From: CAYPNP01 sp964412195
Lineage (GTDB): Bacteria > Acidobacteriota > JAAYUB01
NCBI GenBank assembly: GCA_964412195.1
Contig: CAYPNP010000013.1
Location: 74,217-138,216 of the forward strand
DNA: 64,000 nt
Direction of reading: 5' to 3'
The position numbers were made by a program, and so were the translations under genes. This document shows, in pieces, positions 8,357-17,100 of this stretch. The number at the start of each line of letters is the position of its first letter. The stretch's first letter is position 1. The notes below the pieces were generated by a model. That model was not told the origin of the DNA and made no database searches. It saw only the letters and a program-made list of their open reading frames with translations.

Positions 8357-9814
8357 ATGCGGCTGTCGATCAAGAATAAGCTGTTCCTGTCCCATTTCCT
8401 GGCCATCGTGCTGGTGTCGGGCTCGGTGGGGACCTTCTTTTACCGCACGGCCGCCGACAGCCTCTTCGACAGCCTGCGCGCCCGCCTGCGCAACAGCGCG
8501 GCGCTGCTGTCCCGCGCCCTCGACGCCCGGGAGCTCGAGGCGATCCGCACGCCCGCCGACATCACCCTGCCGGCCTACCAGCAGGGGCTGCGCCTGCTCC
8601 GGGATTACCGCGCCACCAACAAGGACATCGCCTTCCTGTACGTCATGCGGCAGGAGCGGGGACGGATCCATTTCGTGCTGGATTCCGACCCCACGTCCGG
8701 CCAGGCCCTGCCCGGACAGCCGTACAACGCCCCCTTCCCCCGCCTCTGGGAGGGCTTCCACGCCTACTCGGCGGACGACGAGATCGTGCGCGACCAGTGG
8801 GGATATTTCCTGTCGGGCTACGCGCCCCTGAAAAACGGCGCGGGCCGCTACCTGGTCGGGCTGGACATGCGGGCGGACGAGGTCCAGCGCAAGTTCCGCA
8901 CCGTCCGGATCGCCGGCCTGGCCTCCCTGGGCGTCTCCATCGTGCTGGCCTGGGCGTTCTCGTGGTGGCTGGCGCGGCGGATCACGCGGCCGGTGCGCAC
9001 GCTGGTCGCCCGCGCGGGGGAGATCGCGGAGGGCCGGCTCGAGGGGACGGTGGAGGACGGCGGCCAGCAGGACGAGATCGGCGACCTGGCGCGGGCCTTC
9101 AACCGGATGTCGGCCCGTCTCGCCGCCAGCCGGCAGGAGACGGAAGGGGCCATGGACAAGCTCCGGGAGTCCTACGACACCCTGGAGCATCGCGTTCGGG
9201 AGCGGACCGCGGAACTGGCCGCCGTAAACGAGGACCTCCGCCGCGAGATCGAGGGGCGCGTACGGGTCGAGCAGGAGTTGGCGAAGGCCGCCACCACCGA
9301 CTTCCTGACCGGGCTGCTCAACCGCCTGGCCATGCTGCGGCTCATCGAGCAGGAGATGGGGCGGATCCAGCGAACCACGGCCCCCTTCTCCCTCGTCCTG
9401 GGGGACCTGGACAATTTCAAGACCATCAACGACACCTTCGGCCACGAGGCGGGCGACGAGGTGCTGATCCGGGTCGCTTCGATCCTGCGGGACACCCTCC
9501 GCGCCCAGGACGCGGTGGCCCGCTGGGGCGGCGACGAGTTGCTGATGTTCCTGCCGGAAACCCCTCCGGCGGGCGCCCTGGAGGTGGCCCGGAAGATCCT
9601 GGCGGCGATGTCCGCCTGCTCCATCGAGGCCGACGGGCAGCGCCTCGAGGTGCGGCTGAGCCTCGGCGTGTCGGCCATCGCGCCGGGAATGACCGTCAAC
9701 GACTGCCTGCGCCTCGCCGACCGGGCGCTCTACCAGGCCAAGTCCGCCGGCCGCAACCGGGTGGTCGCGGCCGAGCCACCCAACCCGGGCCCTTACTCCG
9801 ACGGCACCAGCTGA
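8357..9814 (+). CDS. Membrane diguanylate cyclase (sensor-HAMP-GGDEF)
   Basis: A 485-residue protein that should make cyclic-di-GMP. TM1 is at about residues 8-29, a periplasmic sensor region of about 150 residues follows, and TM2 is at about 183-205 (LGVSIVLAWAFSWWLA). Then come a HAMP linker (ITRPVRTLVARAGEIAEGRL), a coiled coil (about 265-310) and a GGDEF domain beginning ATTDFLTGLLNRLAML. The active site reads RWGGDELLMF (389-398), an intact GGDEL variant. An RxxD inhibitory site is not obvious. CGGAGGG precedes the ATG. The last 22 bases overlap the 3' end of the next, convergent gene. Confidence 0.95.
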   Translation: MRLSIKNKLFLSHFLAIVLVSGSVGTFFYRTAADSLFDSLRARLRNSAALLSRALDARELEAIRTPADITLPAYQQGLRLLRDYRATNKDIAFLYVMRQERGRIHFVLDSDPTSGQALPGQPYNAPFPRLWEGFHAYSADDEIVRDQWGYFLSGYAPLKNGAGRYLVGLDMRADEVQRKFRTVRIAGLASLGVSIVLAWAFSWWLARRITRPVRTLVARAGEIAEGRLEGTVEDGGQQDEIGDLARAFNRMSARLAASRQETEGAMDKLRESYDTLEHRVRERTAELAAVNEDLRREIEGRVRVEQELAKAATTDFLTGLLNRLAMLRLIEQEMGRIQRTTAPFSLVLGDLDNFKTINDTFGHEAGDEVLIRVASILRDTLRAQDAVARWGGDELLMFLPETPPAGALEVARKILAAMSACSIEADGQRLEVRLSLGVSAIAPGMTVNDCLRLADRALYQAKSAGRNRVVAAEPPNPGPYSDGTS

Positions 9815-10347
9815 CCGATTTTTTCCAGGTTCCCGGGCCGGGCGATCACCGCCACGACCTCCGGCGGGTAGATCCGGGCGTACTCCCGTTGCACCGCTTC
9901 GGGATCGCCGGCGCGGATCCGGGCGCCGACGGCCAGGGCGACGCCGCAGTAGGCGCTCAGTTCGGAGCCGCCGGCGAAGCCCTGGCGCCGGGCCAGCGCC
10001 TCGAGCCGCGCCGCGTCCGCCCGCGCCGCGGCCCATTCTTCCAGCGCATCGATAGCCGCCTGCATCTTGGCCGGCGTGAAGGCCGCCGTCTGGCCCGGCG
10101 GAACCAGCGGTTGGCCGCCCTCCGCCGGCGCCTCCGCGGCGGGGGTTTCTTCCTCCGGCATCTGGACCTCGTCCGGCTGGATGTCGTCCAGCGGCTGCTC
10201 GACCGCCACCGCGGGGGCGGACCGCTGGTCCTGCGCGCCGCGGTAGTAATGAAGCCATGCCACCAGGGCGCCGACGAAGACTGCCAGCACCAGCAGCAGG
10301 CAGCTGCCCACCATCCAGTTCCAGGCGCCGTTGGACTTGGAAGCCAT
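9793..10347 (-). CDS. Membrane-anchored hypothetical protein
   Basis: A 184-residue protein with one N-terminal membrane segment (WMVGSCLLLVLAVFVGALVAWLHYY cut here at 12-32). A low-complexity acidic Pro/Glu/Ala linker (about 45-95) and a helical domain follow (AFTPAKMQAAIDALEEWAAARADAARLEALARR through the C-terminus). I do not recognise the family. GGAGGG precedes the ATG. It overlaps tail-to-tail with the diguanylate cyclase, which makes the 3' ends mutually antisense. Confidence 0.75.
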   Translation of the reverse strand: MASKSNGAWNWMVGSCLLLVLAVFVGALVAWLHYYRGAQDQRSAPAVAVEQPLDDIQPDEVQMPEEETPAAEAPAEGGQPLVPPGQTAAFTPAKMQAAIDALEEWAAARADAARLEALARRQGFAGGSELSAYCGVALAVGARIRAGDPEAVQREYARIYPPEVVAVIARPGNLEKIGQLVPSE

Positions 10348-10539
10348 GGATCCCTCCGAAACGGGGCGGCTTCGCGCCGGCCGGGCCGGGCCGCGGTCCG
10401 GACCGGCGGATCGCGCGCTACCGTGGAAATCGATCCCCCCGATTATGCCCCACCGGCCAAGCGGACACCACATCGAAATGAATCCCGATCCGGTCGGCGA
10501 GGAGAATGGAATCCCTGGTGTCGGGCGCTGTTGCAATCC

Positions 10540-10620
10540 GGGGAAATTCGCCACGGAGACACGGAAGACACGGAGGGGGCTCCGGTGGAATGGGGATGGG
10601 ATGTCCGCCTGTTGAACTTG
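10540..10620. repeat. Intergenic repeat cluster 5
   Basis: The CACGGAGACACGGAAGACAC word at about 10552-10571, next to a GAAATTCG stretch. Nothing else recognisable lies in 10348-10766 apart from the leader of the next gene. Confidence 0.6.
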
Positions 10621-10766
10621 GTATGATTCGATGTAGACATTCGAAATCGGACCATGGTCAATTGACCCTGGTCATTTCCGGCGAAAGCGGGGCGGGAATT
10701 GTTGTAAGATAGAGGGCAGCCGGAGACCGGCGGGACGGTCGCGGAATCCCGGCCGTGGAGGGTGGC

Positions 10767-11221
10767 ATGATCGAGTACAAGTTCGACGGCAAGTACCTGC
10801 GGCAGCGGGGAGTCAAGGCCGGGGAAGTCGAGAAGACGACGATCCGCGACGCCCACGGCCGGCGGGTGGGCCGGATCGACGGCAAGGTCANNNNNNNNNN
10901 NNNNNNNNNNNNNNNNNNNNNNNNNNNNNNNNNNNNNNNNNNNNNNNNNNNNNNNNNNNNNNNNNNNNNNNNNNNNNNNNNNNNNNNNNNACGACGATCC
11001 GCGACGCCCACGGCCGGCGGGTGGGCCGGATCGACGGCAAGGTCATCCGCGACGCCCGGGGCAATCCGCTGGCCGAGTTCGACGGCAAGTGCCTGCGCAA
11101 TCCCGCCGGCCAGAAGATCGCCACCGTGGACCAGGTGCACCGGCAGCTCGAGGGGGCGAAAGGCATCACCCTGGCGGCCCTGTGGCTGTTTTTCATCCGG
11201 ACCGAAGACGGCGAGGAATGA
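10767..11221 (+). CDS. Beta-flower-like repeat protein, interrupted by an assembly gap
   Basis: Two frames separated by 100 Ns. If the Ns and the duplicated 55 bases are removed (joining 10890 to 11046) a single 99-residue frame results, starting MIEYKFDGKYLRQRG and ending FIRTEDGEE. It contains three or four short repeats of the type IRDAxGxxxGxxDGKxxR, a pattern like the small 4-fold/5-fold beta-flower proteins of unknown function. A hydrophobic helix (ITLAALWLFFI) lies near the end. GGAGGGTGGC precedes the ATG. The true copy number of the repeat may differ from what the assembly shows. Confidence 0.7.
10891..10990. other. Assembly gap (100 N)
   Basis: Exactly 100 unknown bases. The 55 bases before the gap (10836-10890) are identical to the 55 bases after it (10991-11045), the signature of two contigs that share a k-mer-length end. 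Confidence 0.95.
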
Positions 11222-11352
11222 CCGGGGACGGGTGACCGATGACCGGGGACGGGTGACCGGCGAGCGATCGGAATCGTAATCGTACTTGTGATCGTGCTCG
11301 GGATCGACCGGAGAAGCTTCGATCATCGCAGCATGCTGAATGCTGCTTAGCA
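11219..11352. repeat. Intergenic repeat cluster 6
   Basis: GACCGGGGACGGGTGACCG units in tandem (about 11220-11260), then ATCGTAATCGTACTTGTGATC-type words (about 11268-11305) and a small ATGCTGAATGCTGCTTAGCAT stretch, between convergent genes. Confidence 0.65.
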
Positions 11353-12081
11353 TCACTGCGGCAGGACGATCTCCGTCCGGCGGTTGCGGGCCCGATCGGC
11401 CGGGGTGTCGTTGGACGCCACCGGGAAAGCCTGGCCGAATCCCTGGATCCTGACCCGGCCGCCGTCGACCCCCTGCCCCTTCAGAAAATCGGCCACCGTC
11501 CGGGCCCGCTGCAGGGACAGCTTCAGGTTGTGAGCCTCGCTTCCGGTGCTGTCGGTGTGGCCGCAGACGAACACATCCACCGTGGCGAATTGGGTCTTGA
11601 GCATCACCGCCTGCCGCTCCAGCAGCGGAGTGGCCGCCGGCTTGAGGTCGGCGCGGTCCACGTCGAAGGTCACCTGCTCCCCGTAGTCGAACACCAGGAT
11701 GCGGGCCAGGCCCAGCGCCTTGGCCAGCGGGGTCGGCTCGGAATCAAAGCGGTACTCCACCCGCAGCCGGTTGGCGTCCAGGAACAGGACGCGGGTCTCG
11801 GACAGGTTCTGCCCCTCCAGGCGGGCTGACAGCTCCTCCAATTGGTCCAGGCCGGCCAGCTGCACGGTGACCGGAGTCAGGCCCACCTCGCGGCCTTTCA
11901 GCGCCACCATCGCGGGCGCCGGACGGGCCAGGACCTCGGCCTCCAGCGTCGGGGCCGGCGGCGACGGCGGGGGAGCCGCAACGGTCGCCGTCCCCTTCCG
12001 CGGCGCACAGGCGGACCCAGCCAGGAGCACGAACAGGGCGAGGGCGCCGGGCAGGCGGCAGGACCTTTCTCTTCGTCTCAT
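11353..12081 (-). CDS. OmpA-family peptidoglycan-binding lipoprotein
   Basis: A 242-residue protein with a signal sequence ending LLAGSAC, a plausible though not classical lipobox. A middle domain of about 110 residues precedes the OmpA C-terminal domain: VTFDVDRADLKPAATPLL, VDVFVCGHTDSTGSEAHNLKLSLQRARTV (split here) and NRRTEIVL. The Asp and Arg that bind diaminopimelate in this family are present (GHTDSTG, SLQRA). Its ATG overlaps the stop of the upstream kinase gene (ATGA at 12078-12081), so the two are translationally coupled. It would tether the outer membrane to peptidoglycan or act as an envelope sensor partner for the kinase. Confidence 0.9.
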   Translation of the reverse strand: MRRRERSCRLPGALALFVLLAGSACAPRKGTATVAAPPPSPPAPTLEAEVLARPAPAMVALKGREVGLTPVTVQLAGLDQLEELSARLEGQNLSETRVLFLDANRLRVEYRFDSEPTPLAKALGLARILVFDYGEQVTFDVDRADLKPAATPLLERQAVMLKTQFATVDVFVCGHTDSTGSEAHNLKLSLQRARTVADFLKGQGVDGGRVRIQGFGQAFPVASNDTPADRARNRRTEIVLPQ

Positions 12082-13889
12082 TGTCCACCCTCCAGCAGTT
12101 CGATCGCGACCCAGACGGTGGCCTCCACCGGTTGCCCGGAGGCGTCCACCGCCGGCTGATAACGGTATTGCCGGGCCGCCGCCTGGGCGGCCGCGGCGCA
12201 ATCGGCGGATTGGCCTTTGGAAATCACCCGCGCGTCCCGGACCGTCCCGTCCGTCCCGATGCGCAGGGCCAGGTTCACGATCTGTCCGACGCACCCAGGG
12301 GCGGATCCCGCCGGCAGTCGGGCCTCCGCCGCCTCCAGCAGGACCGGGGGACGCACCGGCACGCCGGCCGCCGGGCCGGGCGCGGGGGCCGGAGCGGGCG
12401 GGTTTTTCGATCCGGAACGGTCCGGGGCGGGTGGGCGGGGGCGCGGCTCCTCCGCGGGGGCCGGCGGCCGACTGTCGCCCTCCGCCGGCCGGGCGGGGGC
12501 GCTGAGCGGACGGGAGGAGGGGCCCTCAGCGGGCATTGACGACTGGACTTGCTTCGGGGAGAGCGCCGCGGTTTCCGCCGCCGGCGGGCCGGCGGGCGTC
12601 GACCGGCTTCTCCAGGGCTGCAGGGACAGGACCGCTGTGGCAACGAGGATCAGCGCCGCCGCCACCGGTACCCAGGGACGGACGCGCCGCCGGACAGGCC
12701 CGGCCGCCGTGGCTGTTGCGGCCAGTTTGATGAGCGGGGGGACGGGCCGCTCCGCATCGGGCCCCGCCGCCGGCGCCTGCGCGACTGGTTTGATCAGCGT
12801 CGGGACCGACGCTTCCGCGTCGGGCGCGGACAGGCCCGGGGGCAGCACGATCGGGCTGATCACGGTGGCGGCCGGGTCGGCCATCTGCCTGTCCAGGAAG
12901 CGGCTGAGGCTCTCGCGAACCGAGGCGGCCGAGGTGAACCGCTGCGCCGGATCGAGGGCCAGGCAGCGCATGACGATGTCCGCCAGCCCGGGGTCCAGGT
13001 CGGGTCGACGCTCGACGAGGGGCCGCGGAGCCTCGGTCAGCCGCTGAACGACCGATTGCAGGGGGTCCTCGGCGGGAAAGGGGTTGCTGCCGGACAGCAT
13101 CTCGTACAGGACGACTCCCATGGAATAGAGGTCGGACCGCCCGTCCATCTTCCGGCCCGAGGCTTGTTCGGGGGACACGTAGGCCGGGGTGCCCATGAAG
13201 TGGCCGGCCATGGTCGTGCGCAGGCTCTCCGTGGATTTGGCGATGCCGAAATCGGCCAGGTACGGGGTGTTGTGCTCATCCAGCAGGATGTTGCCCGGCT
13301 TGATGTCCCGATGGATGATGCCCCGCCGGTGGCTGTAGTCCAGCGCGTCCAGGACCGGGATGGCCAGCCGGGCCACCCACGAGGGATTCATCCCCTGCCA
13401 GCGTGACATCACCGAGGCGAGGGACGGCCCGGCGATGTACTTCATGGTGTACCAGTAGATGCCCTCCTCCTGGCCGAACTCGAAAATGCGGACGATGTGG
13501 GGGTGGTCCAGCGCGGCGGCGACCTTGGCCTCCTGGATGAAGCGGCGGGCGAAATCGGGTTCGTTGTCATACTGGCTGGACAGGACCTTGAGCGCCTCCG
13601 GGCGCTGGAGGTCCAGGTGGGTCACCAGCAAGACGATGGCCGACCCTCCCCGGCCGAGCAGCCGATCGAACCGGTACCGGTTGCCGAGCAGTTGCTGGAG
13701 CCGGTCCAGCCGGGCGTCGCCCGCAATTCCGGGACCGGCTTGGCCTTTCGCCGCCCCGGATGGAGCGCCCGGAGGGGAGGGCTCTTCGCGAAGGAACAAA
13801 CCGCCGAAGGTGGCCAGCCAGGATGCGCGCCGGTTCCGCGCCCCGGCCGGGGGCCGGTCTGCCTGGGGGGACTTTTTCGCGTTGTTCAC
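12078..13889 (-). CDS. Ser/Thr protein kinase with TonB-like C-terminal domain
   Basis: About 603 residues. The Hanks-type kinase domain (about 70-335) has the glycine loop LLGRGGSAIV, Lys101 in EALKVL, HRDIKPGN with Asp195, DFGIAKS with Asp213 and TPAYVSPEQ, so it looks catalytically complete. Acidic/Pro-rich segments follow, one membrane helix (PWVPVAAALILVATAVLSL) and an Ala/Pro-rich linker. The last domain (PPVLLEAAEARLPAGSAPGC... YRYQPAV) is TonB_C-like. The start is uncertain: GTG 13889 is used because upstream frame is non-coding in character, but no clear ribosome-binding site is visible. It is coupled to the OmpA lipoprotein and divergent from the FHA-metallopeptidase gene, suggesting a phospho-signalling set. 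Confidence 0.88.
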   Translation of the reverse strand: MNNAKKSPQADRPPAGARNRRASWLATFGGLFLREEPSPPGAPSGAAKGQAGPGIAGDARLDRLQQLLGNRYRFDRLLGRGGSAIVLLVTHLDLQRPEALKVLSSQYDNEPDFARRFIQEAKVAAALDHPHIVRIFEFGQEEGIYWYTMKYIAGPSLASVMSRWQGMNPSWVARLAIPVLDALDYSHRRGIIHRDIKPGNILLDEHNTPYLADFGIAKSTESLRTTMAGHFMGTPAYVSPEQASGRKMDGRSDLYSMGVVLYEMLSGSNPFPAEDPLQSVVQRLTEAPRPLVERRPDLDPGLADIVMRCLALDPAQRFTSAASVRESLSRFLDRQMADPAATVISPIVLPPGLSAPDAEASVPTLIKPVAQAPAAGPDAERPVPPLIKLAATATAAGPVRRRVRPWVPVAAALILVATAVLSLQPWRSRSTPAGPPAAETAALSPKQVQSSMPAEGPSSRPLSAPARPAEGDSRPPAPAEEPRPRPPAPDRSGSKNPPAPAPAPGPAAGVPVRPPVLLEAAEARLPAGSAPGCVGQIVNLALRIGTDGTVRDARVISKGQSADCAAAAQAAARQYRYQPAVDASGQPVEATVWVAIELLEGGQ

Positions 13890-14146
13890 AAAAAAATGGT
13901 ATGCGCCAATCGGGGCGATGTCAACGGGGGAAGTGCCGCCCGGACCAGCCGGCCGGCGGCCGGTCGCCCGCTCTCCAGGGGTTCTTACTCGAAAATAGAT
14001 CTCCACCGGTCCTCTTCGTGCTCGTGCGCGTGCGCCCGGAAATCGCATGTCCCCCCCCAATCGAACCTGGATTGATTTCCAGGCCCGGAATCGCCTACAA
14101 TCCAATCGCAATTCTTAGCCGACAAATTATCTCTCGGAGCGGCCTC

Positions 14147-17100
14147 ATGGACCAGGCATCCGTATTCTGCACCCGGTGCGGGGCCCGGCTGGGTTCCGGC
14201 AGCACCTTCTGCACCGGCTGCGGCGCCCGGCTGGCGACAGAGCCGGCCACCCCGCAGCCAGGGCCGGCCCGGCCCCCGTCGGGGCCTCCCGCGGCGCCGC
14301 CACCAAGGACTCCGCCGGTGAGTGCCGCCGTCGCGGCCCCCCCGCCCGCCCCGCCTCCCCCGCCGGACGCGGCGCCGGCACTGGCCCTGCGCTTCCAGGG
14401 TGGGTCCGCCGACGGGCGCACCGTCCCTCTCGCGGGGCGGACCATCCTCGGCCGCGGGCCGGAAAACGACCTGGCATTTCCCGCCGCCGCGGCGATGTCC
14501 CGCCGGCACGCCGTCATCGACTGCCTGCCGTACGACTGCTTCGTGCAGGACGCCGGCAGCGCCCACGGCACCTTCGTCAACGGCGTCCGGGTGGCCGGCG
14601 CCGTCCCGCTGCGCCCCGGCGACCGCCTGGAGCTGGCCGGGGAGCAGGCGGTGGTCGTATCCCTGGCCCCGGCCCCCGCGCCGCGTCCGGCCGCACCTGC
14701 CGCGGCACCGGCGGGACGGCGGAAATCCCACCTGATCAAGGGTTGCCTGATCGGGGGCGTGGGCCTGCTCGTCCTGGCCCTGGCGGGGACGGGCGGATGG
14801 CTGCTGCTGCGCAACCGAGGGCCCGAGATTCTGGCTTCGCAGGAGATGTCGCCCTCCGCCAAGCCGCAGCGCCTGGAGTACCAGGACCGGGTCGCGGTCA
14901 CCGTCCCCCCCGACGCCTTCGGTCCCTGGCGAAAAGGAGAAACCCGCCCGGGGCACTGGCGGGAACCGGTGACGGTCTCGATCGCCGCCGCGGAGGCTCC
15001 GCCCACCGGCAGCGACAAGCTGAAGGTCCTGGCCGCGTACGACATTTCCGCCGGCTCCGACGTGCTGGTCAAGAAGCCGCTGGAGATCGAGCTGGCTTAC
15101 GACCCGAAGGTCATCCCCGCCGGACGGAAGCCGGAGGAGGCCCTCCTCGCCGCCAGCTGGAACCCGGCCATGCAATCCTGGGTGGCCGCACCCTGCCAGG
15201 TGGACGCCGGGCGGGGCAAGGTCGTCATCCAGGCCCGCCATCTCAGCGTCTACGCCATCCTGCTGCAGTATTGGAACAACGTGGCCTGGACCGACCACTT
15301 TGCCATCTGCTACGACGATGCCGCTATTTCCAAAGACATCTACACCAACACCCGCACCTGGCAAAAAAAACGCTGGGGCGAGACCGGCCGGGATCCGCTC
15401 GGCGATGATCGCAAGCCTTTCACTCCTGACATCCCGATCTTCATCGACGACATCGCCCGCATGCTGGAGTACGCGTATCGGAAGTACGAGCTGGCCGGCT
15501 TCAAGATGCCCTGGCCGAAGTGGACTCGCCTGACCGTATTCGTCGAAACCTCCGGGCAGAGCCAGCGAAGCAAGCTGACTGGCATCATCACCATCTCCTG
15601 CATCAGGGCCAACCCGGCCGACTACCGCCTGATGACCGCCCACGAATTGTTCCATTCCGTCCAAGCCGAGTACTACAGTTCCCTGATCCCGGGTTACGCC
15701 GCTCTCGGCGAGATCATGGCCTTGAACTACCGCACCTGGTGGCTCGAAACCTGCGCCGAGTACGCCGCCTGGGACGTGGCCTGGGACCGCAACGCCTCGG
15801 TGGCGCGGCCCGTGCCCGGCTACTTGTCCCAACAACTGTCACGAGAGGGAGACACGGTCGACCCCCAACACATGTATCAGAATTCGGTGTTCCTCGAGTA
15901 CCTGGAGGACCGGGCCGGGTGCGACATCCGGCAGCTGTGGGAGGACACGGTCACCCGGACCCAGCCGTACCTCGGCCTCGAACGGATGAGCGTCCTCGGC
16001 TACGCTGCCTACGAGCTGGACCTGAACCAGAAGCCCACCGAGGACTGGAAGCGCGGCGTCACCTTGATGACCCTGGAGAACCACTTCCTCTCGAAGAAGC
16101 AGAGCCTCATCGACCACTACCGGGGCATGGCCGGCTGGCTGTTGTTCGACGCGTCCAGCCCGCTCACCGGCGTGGTCACCGGCGACGACCTCGTCGCGAA
16201 GGTGGCGGCGAAAAAGGACACGTTTGCCGCCGGCGACTCCGTGAAATCCGCGATGCTGACCGTCACGCGGGATTACGCGGCCGCCGTCTGGACCGTGAAG
16301 GTGGCGTGCGATCCGCCGGACAGCCCGCGCCGGCTGCGCGTGTTTAAGGGCGGCGACCCCGCGACGGGGACGGCGGTGGACGTGTACGTCCTGCCGAACA
16401 ACACCCGTCCGAACGGCGGTCTCCCCCCGATCGGCACCATCGCCGCCAACAACGCCACCCGCGAGGTGTGGCTGGACCTGAAGCATGGCGACACGATCTA
16501 TTGCGTGGCGTCCAATTCCCGCCCGCAGAACGAGAGCGTGACGGTGCATATCGACACCGGAGTCAAGCTGGCGGTTGTCTCGGAAGCGATTCCGCGGGGC
16601 CTGCGGAACAAGCTGTACCGCTTCGACGCCTTCGTCCGGAATCTGCCGCTCAGCGTCCGCTCCATCGAACTGGAATGGGACTGGGGCGACGGCGGTGAGA
16701 AGGCGTCCGAGCGCCGCGATCCGGCGCCGTCCGTCGATGCGGATTTCCAGTACTCCCACGCCTACAACCAGGAGAAGGTGTACACCCTGACGGTCCGCCT
16801 GTTCGACACCTCCCGGGGATACCGGGCCCTGCTGGCATCCCTGCCGGTGAAGGTCGCCATCGGCGAGCAGCTGACCCTCCGGATCGATCCGGCCACGCTG
16901 GTGGCGGAGCCCAACGACACCGTGACCTTCCAGGCCCTGGCTTCGAAGATGCCCGCGGGCGCCCAGTTCGAGTGGACGTTCGGCGATGGCACGCCCAAAG
17001 CTTACTCCCGCGAGAAACTCGCCTCCCACCGGTACGCCCGGGAGGGCAACTTCACCGTCGAGGCGGTCATGGTGGATACAAACAAGCCCCGCGCGGAGGG

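Noticed and set aside
8075..10258. 727-codon minus-strand frame opposite the diguanylate cyclase
   Set aside because: No domain pattern; it is the mirror of an intact GGDEF gene and ends inside another real gene.
10836..11045. True tandem duplication of 55 bases
   Set aside because: The copies flank exactly 100 Ns and joining them restores one frame, so a scaffold artefact is simpler, though not proven.
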